From: Thalassia testudinum | Lineage: Eukaryota; Streptophyta; Magnoliopsida; Alismatales; Hydrocharitaceae | DNA: 64,000 bases | Assembly: GCA_037157565.1 (NCBI GenBank) | Contig: JAZHRO010000012.1 | Location: 8,210,501 to 8,274,500 of the forward strand | Direction: 5' to 3' | Part shown: piece by piece, positions 58,291-64,000 of the stretch | Numbering within the stretch: position 1 is the stretch's first letter | How the letters are laid out: every line of letters begins with the position of its first letter | Notes under the pieces: generated by a model | Database searches by the model: none | What the model was told of the DNA's origin: nothing | What the model saw: the letters and a program-made list of their open reading frames with translations, nothing else | Made by a program: the position numbers and the translations under genes

Positions 58291-59269
58291 ATGGCATTAT
58301 CTACAACAAAGTGCATCGAAGGACAATTGTTGACCTGTCCTCCCTATTTTGATGGGACAGACTATGGGTATTTGGAAGAGGAGGATGCAAGTCTTCCTTA
58401 AGGCGATGGATGAGGAGTCATGGACCCTGATTCAACAAAAGTATTTAGATTCGGAGCCACAAGGAGTAGCATGGACGGTGGATCAGAAGAAAAAGATTGT
58501 GAGCAATGCAAAGGGGATGAATGCACTATATTGTGTGCTATCAAAAGAAGAGTTCAACCAAATTTTAGCATGCGAATTCGCATACGAAACTTGGAATACT
58601 CTCGAGGTCACCTACGAAGGGACCAGCAAGGGACATGTACGAAAAGATTGCTTGTTGATCAAGAAGATAAAGGAAGAAAAGAAGAACGACAAAGAAGTTG
58701 ATCAAAAGAAGAGGAAGATGTCAAGAAAGGTGTATAAAGTGACTTGGGATGACAGTGATTCTAACACGGAATCCTCCTCTGAAGAATCTGAGAAGTTGCC
58801 AATCTATGTTTGATGGTAAACGACATCAGCTTGGAAAATGATGTAGAATCTGAAATTACTTTTAATGAATTATTACAAGCACATGAAGATTTGTATCACA
58901 AAGCTAGGTTAATTAAAAAGAAAATAAATTTTTGCATAATAACTATAAGACCTTGGAAATAGAAATATCATGATTAGAAATAGAGTTAGATATGACAAAA
59001 AATATTAATTCACAATTGAATGCAAAAATAACATAGTTAAATGATATTTATGAGCATTTTGAGGGAACTTAAGCAATCTTAAAACAATTATGAGGTTAAA
59101 TACAGAATTTTGTGATTCTTTAAAAATCAAATTTCAAAGTAAAAGGAATACACAAAATAAATTGCATGCACCTAGGCATACATGGATGTATCAAAAGGCA
59201 TAAAATTTTAAGAATTATAGATCTAAAACTAAAGAGGTCTATAAACGTCAAGATTTGAAAGGTACTAAC
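58291..59269 (+). pseudogene. SIRE-like gag, frameshifted and internally deleted
   Basis: The start MALSTTKCIEGQLLTCPPYF at 58291 shifts frame near 58370 and continues at 58376-58813 with WKRRMQVFLKAMDEESW, NAKGMNALYCVLSKEEFNQI and YETWNTLEVTYEGTSK. Directly after GTSK comes GHVRKDC, the second half of a zinc knuckle: the capsid middle is missing. Then follow a Lys-rich segment, TWDDSDSNTESSSEESE, and a decayed coiled coil to about 59269. Same lineage as the gag at 9786-11179. Confidence 0.85.
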
Positions 59270-59271
59270 CC

Positions 59272-60350
59272 GAAAGGATTAAATCAAGTGTGTCAGAAGG
59301 AAGATTCGGAGTATTATCGAGATAAGGCTTTAAACGCTGGCCGTTGACTTGAAAAGTATCATTTGTCTTGGGATCGAAAAGATCAACAGCACCATATAGA
59401 TATGTTTTGAGGATAATAAACGGGCCGGTTCATTTGGATTTTAATTTTTCAGGAAAAATATGTAATCTTGCATCGACAAGCCAAACGCATTGATTGACGT
59501 GAAAATGTTTCCGAACGATATATTTATCATGGAATTTCTTTGTTTGATCTTTATAAATCCACACGTTTTTATAAAAGAAATTACATAATTCTTCCAATTC
59601 AATTAATTGCAATTTCTTGTGGATACCAAATTCAGAAAAATCCATATTTAGTTGTTTTATTGCCTAAAAAGCTCTATGTTCAAGTTCTATTGGAAGATGG
59701 CATGCATTTCCAAAAATTAGATGGAAAGGAGACATGCCTAACGGAGTTTTGAAAGTGGCACGGTAGGCCCATAAAGCATCGTCCAATTTATTGGACCAGT
59801 CTTTACGATCAGGTCTAACTGTCTTTTGTAAAATATTTTTTATCTCCCGATTAGAAACTTCTGCTTGGCCATTTGTTTGGAGGTGGTAAGGAGTGGAAAT
59901 TTTATGATTAACCCCATATTTAGAAAGAAGGTGAAGGAATTGAAAATGAGTGAAATGTGATCCTTCATTACTGATGATGGCCTTGGGAAAGCTGAATCTC
60001 GAAAAAATATTTTTCTTGATAAATTTGACAACCACTTTGTGATCATTGGTGCGTGTGGGTATTGCTTCAATCTATTTTGATACATAGTCGACTGCAACTA
60101 GTATATATAAATACCCACAAAAGTTGATGAACGGTCCCATGAAGTCGATGCCCCATACATCAAAATTTTCAACCTCTAAGATTGGATTTAGGGGCATCAT
60201 ATCCTTCCAAGTCATGTTGTCGATGCTTTGGGAACGCACACAGGACCGAACAAAAGAATGAGCACCTTTATGCAAGCTGGGCCAAAAGAATTTAGAATTA
60301 AGGACCTTAGCTGCAGTGAGAAATGTCCGCCACATGTCATTAAGTGACAA
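59272..60350 (-). pseudogene. gypsy integrase
   Basis: The zinc-binding region includes HKGAHSFVRSCVRSQSIDNM. The core has [33 protein letters not shown] and [20 protein letters not shown]. Then come [75 protein letters not shown] and VNGQRLKPYL. The D in ISNEGSHF (normally SDxGSHF) is replaced by Asn. It would insert element DNA into the genome if intact. Confidence 0.88.
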
Positions 60351-60558
60351 TGTGTTAGAATATCATGAATTTCTGAATCGGGGACACATCGTCTAATGAC
60401 CTGATTGGCACAAATGCGGAAAAGGTCGGGCTCCTCCCAAAAATAATATTTAATGCCAGCAAAGAACTTATCCCTTTTGGTTTTTGGCCAATCAGAGGGG
60501 ATTTGTTCTGTTGCTGAGTAGTTTGCAATAGGTGCAAACCAAGGGAGGGTATTGGCAG

Positions 60559-61136
60559 CTAAGATTGTCTCATTAAGGAATTTATCAGGGGGTTCAACAC
60601 ATCATTCGTCATAAGACAAGAGAGATGATCGGCCACTACATTTTGTGAACCTGCCTTATCTTTGATTTCCAAGTCAAATTCCTGGAGCAGTAGGATCCAA
60701 TGAATAAGGCAGGGTTTCACATCCTTCTTGTTTAGCAGATATTTAAGTGCTAAGTGGTCGGTATATACTGTGACATGTGATCTCAACAGATAAGAGTGAA
60801 AATTTTCTAGGGCAAAGACAATGGCAGGAAGTTCTTTTTTAGTAACTGTGTAATTCCGTTGTGCATCATCAAGTGTTTTCTAGCATAATAGATTACAATG
60901 GACTTCTTGTTAATTCTTTGCCCTAGAACGGCCCCCATAGCAAAATTAGTTAATTCAAAGGGACAATTCCAGTCAGGTCCCTGTAAAACGGGTGCCTCTG
61001 TGATAGTCTTCTTTAGCTGATTAAAACTCTCCAGGCATTGGGCATTGGAGTCAAAAGGTTGGTCTTTGGTAAGTAATGGACTTAAGGGCTTGGAGATTTG
61101 AAAAATTCTTAATGAAACGGCGGTAGAAGCCCACAT
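60559..61136 (-). pseudogene. gypsy RNase H
   Basis: 61136-60807 contains ISKPLSPLLTKDQPF, LESFNQLKKTITEAPVL, CPFELTNFAMGAVLGQR and IYYARKHL. After a frameshift, 60786-60559 contains [39 protein letters not shown] and ADHLSCL. Typical of Ty3-type RNase H. Confidence 0.88.
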
Positions 61137-61260
61137 GCCTTAAAAAAGATCAGATTTGTTTTACAGAAGTGGGCAGTAGGAGCTTAGAGATAGCATTAAT
61201 TTTAGCTCGATCTACTGCAATTCCTTTTTTGGAAATGACATGGCCTACGACAATGCCTTC

Positions 61261-61830
61261 CTAGATCATGAAGTGACTTTTTTCCCAACTGAGGACAAGG
61301 TTAACTTCTATGCATTTTTGGAGAGTTCTTTCAAGATTTTTAAGGCAAAGATCAAAAGAATCTCCAAATATAGAGAAGTCATCCATAAAAACTTGTAGAC
61401 ATTCACCTACTAGGTCTGAAAAAATTGCAAGCATACACCTTTGAAAATTCGTAGGTGCGTTGCAAAGACCGAAAGACATTCTTTGGAAAGCAAAGGTTCT
61501 GACGGGGCAAGTGTATGTAGGTTTGTCTTGATCCTTAGGATGGACAGCAACTTGATTGCAGCAGGAATAACCGTCAAGAAAATAGTAGTAATTACGTTCA
61601 TCTAACTGCTCCAAGATTTTATCAATAAAAGGAAGTGGAAAATGGTCCTTCTTGGTGGTGGTGTACAATTTTATGTAATCAATACACACACGCCAAGAAA
61701 AAGCGGTCCGAGTGGCTATATTTTCCCCATGTTCATTAATGACAACTATTAGTCCAGCCTTTTTAGGAACTACTTGTGTGGGACTAACCTAGGAGCTGTC
61801 AGAAATGGGGTAGATGATATCAGCATCAAG
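61261..61830 (-). pseudogene. gypsy reverse transcriptase
   Basis: The frame 61689-61261 reads MCIDYIKLYTTTKKDHFPLP, FIDKILEQLDERNYYYFLDG, HPKDQDKPTYTCPVRTFAFQ, RMSFGLCNAPTNFQRCM and the catalytic box VFMDDFSIFGDSFD near 61400-61360. Only the FMDD box and the adjoining LDG (usually LDGYSGYNQI) can be judged; the second D pair is intact. Confidence 0.9.
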
Positions 61831-62953
61831 CTAATTTATAATCTCCTTTTTTACCACCTCCTGCATATTAGGGTTTAGGTGCCTTTGTGGTTGGCGGGAG
61901 GGATGAGAATCACCCTCAAGATAAATTTGGTGGGTGCAATAGGACGGATTAATACCCTTAAGATCAGAAAGGTTCCAGCCAATAGCTTTTCTGTGTTTGC
62001 TCAAGACATGGAGAAGTTTTTCCTCTTGTGCCCCAGAAAGTCCAGAATTGATAATTAGGGGCATGGTCTAGTTTGGACCAAGGAAAACATATTTAAGGGA
62101 GTCGGGAAAGGGTTTTAATTCCAGTTGAGGGCCTGGCTTCAAAATGATTTTTGCTTGTGGAGTGAGAAGTGAAGTGAGAGGGAGAGAGTTAGATGAAGAG
62201 TCAGATGGAGAAGGTGTAGTTAGGGTGGGAGGGTGGGTTAAATCAGATTGTTCAGGAATCATGTAAATTGCAAAGCATGAACCCAAGTATGAAATCTGCA
62301 TTGTTTCCTCCACTAAATTTTCAATTTCTGAATTCGAGTCATCAAAGAAATCTGGTTCATGGAAATGCCTAGAAGCTTGGAAAATATCTAGGGTAATAGA
62401 TTCACCGCTACACATGATCTTCATCTTTCTAGAGTCACAATCAATATTGGCTTTGGCAGTGGCTAAGAATGGTAATTATAGGGGCATTCTTTAAAGCTTC
62501 TATTACCTTTATGTCCAAGGCCAAAAAGTCTATGGCAAATAGACAATTTTTGACCTGGACTATTACATCCTCGACAATCCCCTTGGGTTTAATTGTAGAT
62601 TGGTCTGCTAGGTGAAGTGTTACCTCTACAGGCTTTAATTCACTGATTTTAAATTCCTTAAAAATAATAGTGGGGATAAGATTAATTAAGGCACCGAGAT
62701 CCAATAGGGCACAATCAAATGAAGTGTCATTAATGACTACTTGAATCAGGGGGGTGCCCGGATCTTTTCTTTTCAGAGGCAGTTTGCTCTGCACAACTGA
62801 GCTTGCTGTCTCTGGAAGGATCACCTTTCCTAGGTTTCTAAGCTGTTGGTTTGGGGTGCACAAATCTTTCAAGAATTTGGCATAGGCAAGAATGTATTTT
62901 ATGGCATCTAGGAGAGGGATATTGATTTCTAGTTGCCCAAAAAGATCCATCAA
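61831..62953 (-). pseudogene. gypsy protease and linker
   Basis: 62953-62441 contains LEINIPLLDAIKYILAYAKF, LKDLCT, then FDCALLDLGALINLIP (the D-x-G-A protease site, here DLGA as in this lineage), LKPVEVTLHLADQSTIKPKG and VEDVIVQVKNCLFAIDFLAL. 62424-62068 and 62064-61831 continue to GLSGAQEEKLLHVLSKHRKA, IGWNLSDLKGINPSYCTHQI, which leads to RT. Confidence 0.85.
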
Positions 62954-64000
62954 TTCCTTATCAATGGGCTTGAATTTCTTTTTTCTAGTTTGTGAAGAGT
63001 GAAGGGCTTGTGGAAAAGGTGCTGGGTGTCCCTATTGTGCATTTTTGGGTTCCTGAACGGGGTTAAAAGAAGAGGGAGAAGTGTTGATTTGCCTTTCTTT
63101 TAGGCGGGTTTCTTGAGAAGGCAAGGGATCATGAGTGGTTTTCCCATTCCTCAGAGTTACTGTATTTGCAGTATGGTTGTTTCTGGGAGGAGGGTGGGGG
63201 GCCTAATTTTGATTAAAACCCAACGGGTGCTGGGGTGTTGGGTAGATAGGTTGACTGGGATATCCACCTTGATACCGATTATGTTGATTGTTAGGGCTGG
63301 GCATGGGTTGGGATGGCAGATTGCCAGCAGGTCTATGATCAGGAATAACCTTAACTTGATGTTGCAAGTTGGTTATTATGCGGGTTGCTTCCATCATTTG
63401 ATTCTGCATACCTTGTAGAGTTTTTATGACCTGGGTGTTGATATCTCCTTGAGATGGCCCAGGTTGATATATAGGTTTGCCCATAATTTCCAAATTGATT
63501 TTGTTTGGAAAACGGAACCTAATTTGGGGCTTTCTAGGAGGGATTTGGGTCGGTCCTCCGCTTTTGATTATAAGTATTGGAGGGATTTCTAAATTGCTCA
63601 TGGAGAGTAGAGATGTTTTCAATGGTGGAGTCAAGAAGATTTTGATTCATGTAATCAAAAGTCCCAGTCAACAGATCTATTGAGAAATCAGAAGAAAATT
63701 GCTGCCCAGCAGAGGTAGCATTGATATTGTGTAGATTCTCTCTTTTGAGAAGGTGAGGAGAGTTAGGATAAGGAGCTTGTTTTTGGGTGAGCTTTTCTTT
63801 CATTTTTTTCTGGTTGATTTGCATCCGATCCAGTCATTGAGCTATCATGTGTCGATCATCTTGAGTGATTGGAACAGAAGTGGATTTGGAGTCAATTTCA
63901 TTGACTCCAAGTCTTAGGTTTCTGGTTCTACCAAAAGTGTCCATTGAAGCCATATTAAATGAGTTTTCACTCATTTCTTCAAAAAAGGAGGTAGGCACTT
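62954..64000 (-). pseudogene. gypsy gag C-terminal part
   Basis: Open stretches 63824-63534 and 63634-63203 are Gln/Asn/Pro-rich ('GGYPSQPIYPTPQHPLGFNQN'-like segment, 'MQNQMMEATRIITNLQHQVK' coiled segment), as found in the spacer part of Athila-type gag. The capsid region lies to the right of the window. Confidence 0.7.

Larger units (their letters stand above)
54624..59270 (+). mobile_element. Second SIRE-like copia element, 5' part
   Basis: It has a 5' LTR (54624-58242, interrupted), a primer site and a damaged gag, all on the plus strand. It ends abruptly at about 59270, where a minus-strand gypsy integrase begins. The internal part after gag and the 3' LTR are missing from this window. 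Confidence 0.75.
59271..64000 (-). mobile_element. Ty3/gypsy element of Athila/Tat type (runs off the window)
   Basis: On the minus strand the order is gag (from beyond 64000), protease, RT, RNase H, integrase. The integrase C-terminus ends at about 59272 with VNGQRLKPYL, directly against the SIRE-like gag; no gypsy 3' UTR, polypurine tract or LTR lies between. Stops and frameshifts throughout make it inactive. Confidence 0.85.

Overview
This window is nuclear DNA of a flowering plant. Two spliced host genes have canonical GT/AG introns, one of them encodes a plastid enzyme, and almost everything else is retrotransposon. Base composition is AT-rich. The GSA protein looks like an ordinary angiosperm enzyme; I cannot place the species from sequence alone.

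Host genes. (1) 2238-18962 (+) holds the last seven exons of an amidohydrolase-2-type metal-dependent hydrolase; its first exons lie left of the window. One of its introns is 15.1 kb, swollen by a LINE (about 5561-17330, minus) that was itself split by a complete 5.5 kb LTR element (7433-12921). (2) 49166-53078 (+) is a complete three-exon gene for glutamate-1-semialdehyde 2,1-aminomutase (GSA), the plastid enzyme that makes 5-aminolevulinate for chlorophyll and heme.

Transposon layers. 1-2049: 3' part of a copia element. 5266-17330: LINE material, with a plastid-type tRNA-Gly gene embedded in it. 20909-22994: a small non-autonomous LTR element with TSD GGTAC. 23107-41412: one copia element (TSD TTTAT) carrying a chain of nested insertions: a solo LTR (24980-32244, TSD GTCGC), a second solo LTR of the same family inside it (25805-30334, TSD TTGGG), and a third solo LTR of another family inside that (26730-28422, TSD CCTGA). 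A gypsy fragment with a long non-coding tail replaces the end of this copia's RNase H. 42064 to about 48800: another copia element, interrupted by a hAT-like MITE (44365-44881) and by a solo LTR (45338-47068, TSD GATCA); its 3' LTR ends only about 350 bp before the GSA start codon. 54624-59270: a second SIRE-like copia (5' LTR with a nested solo LTR, PBS, damaged gag). 59271-64000 and beyond: a minus-strand Ty3/gypsy element of Athila/Tat type, complete from integrase to gag but full of stops.

Most notable signals. A family of about 1.7 kb LTRs (four copies) carries a dense array of GACGTC-centred palindromes. A second LTR family carries a comparable array built on GTAC at the same place. A gag-only, pol-less element has perfect termini and TSD, and the divergence between its two LTRs is strongly uneven. 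Two retrotransposition scars of 15-20 bp with perfect target duplications lie in the GSA introns. Three successive hairpins in the gypsy tail share a loop while their stems differ. I see no new host gene system; the novelty is in element architecture and in these LTR arrays.
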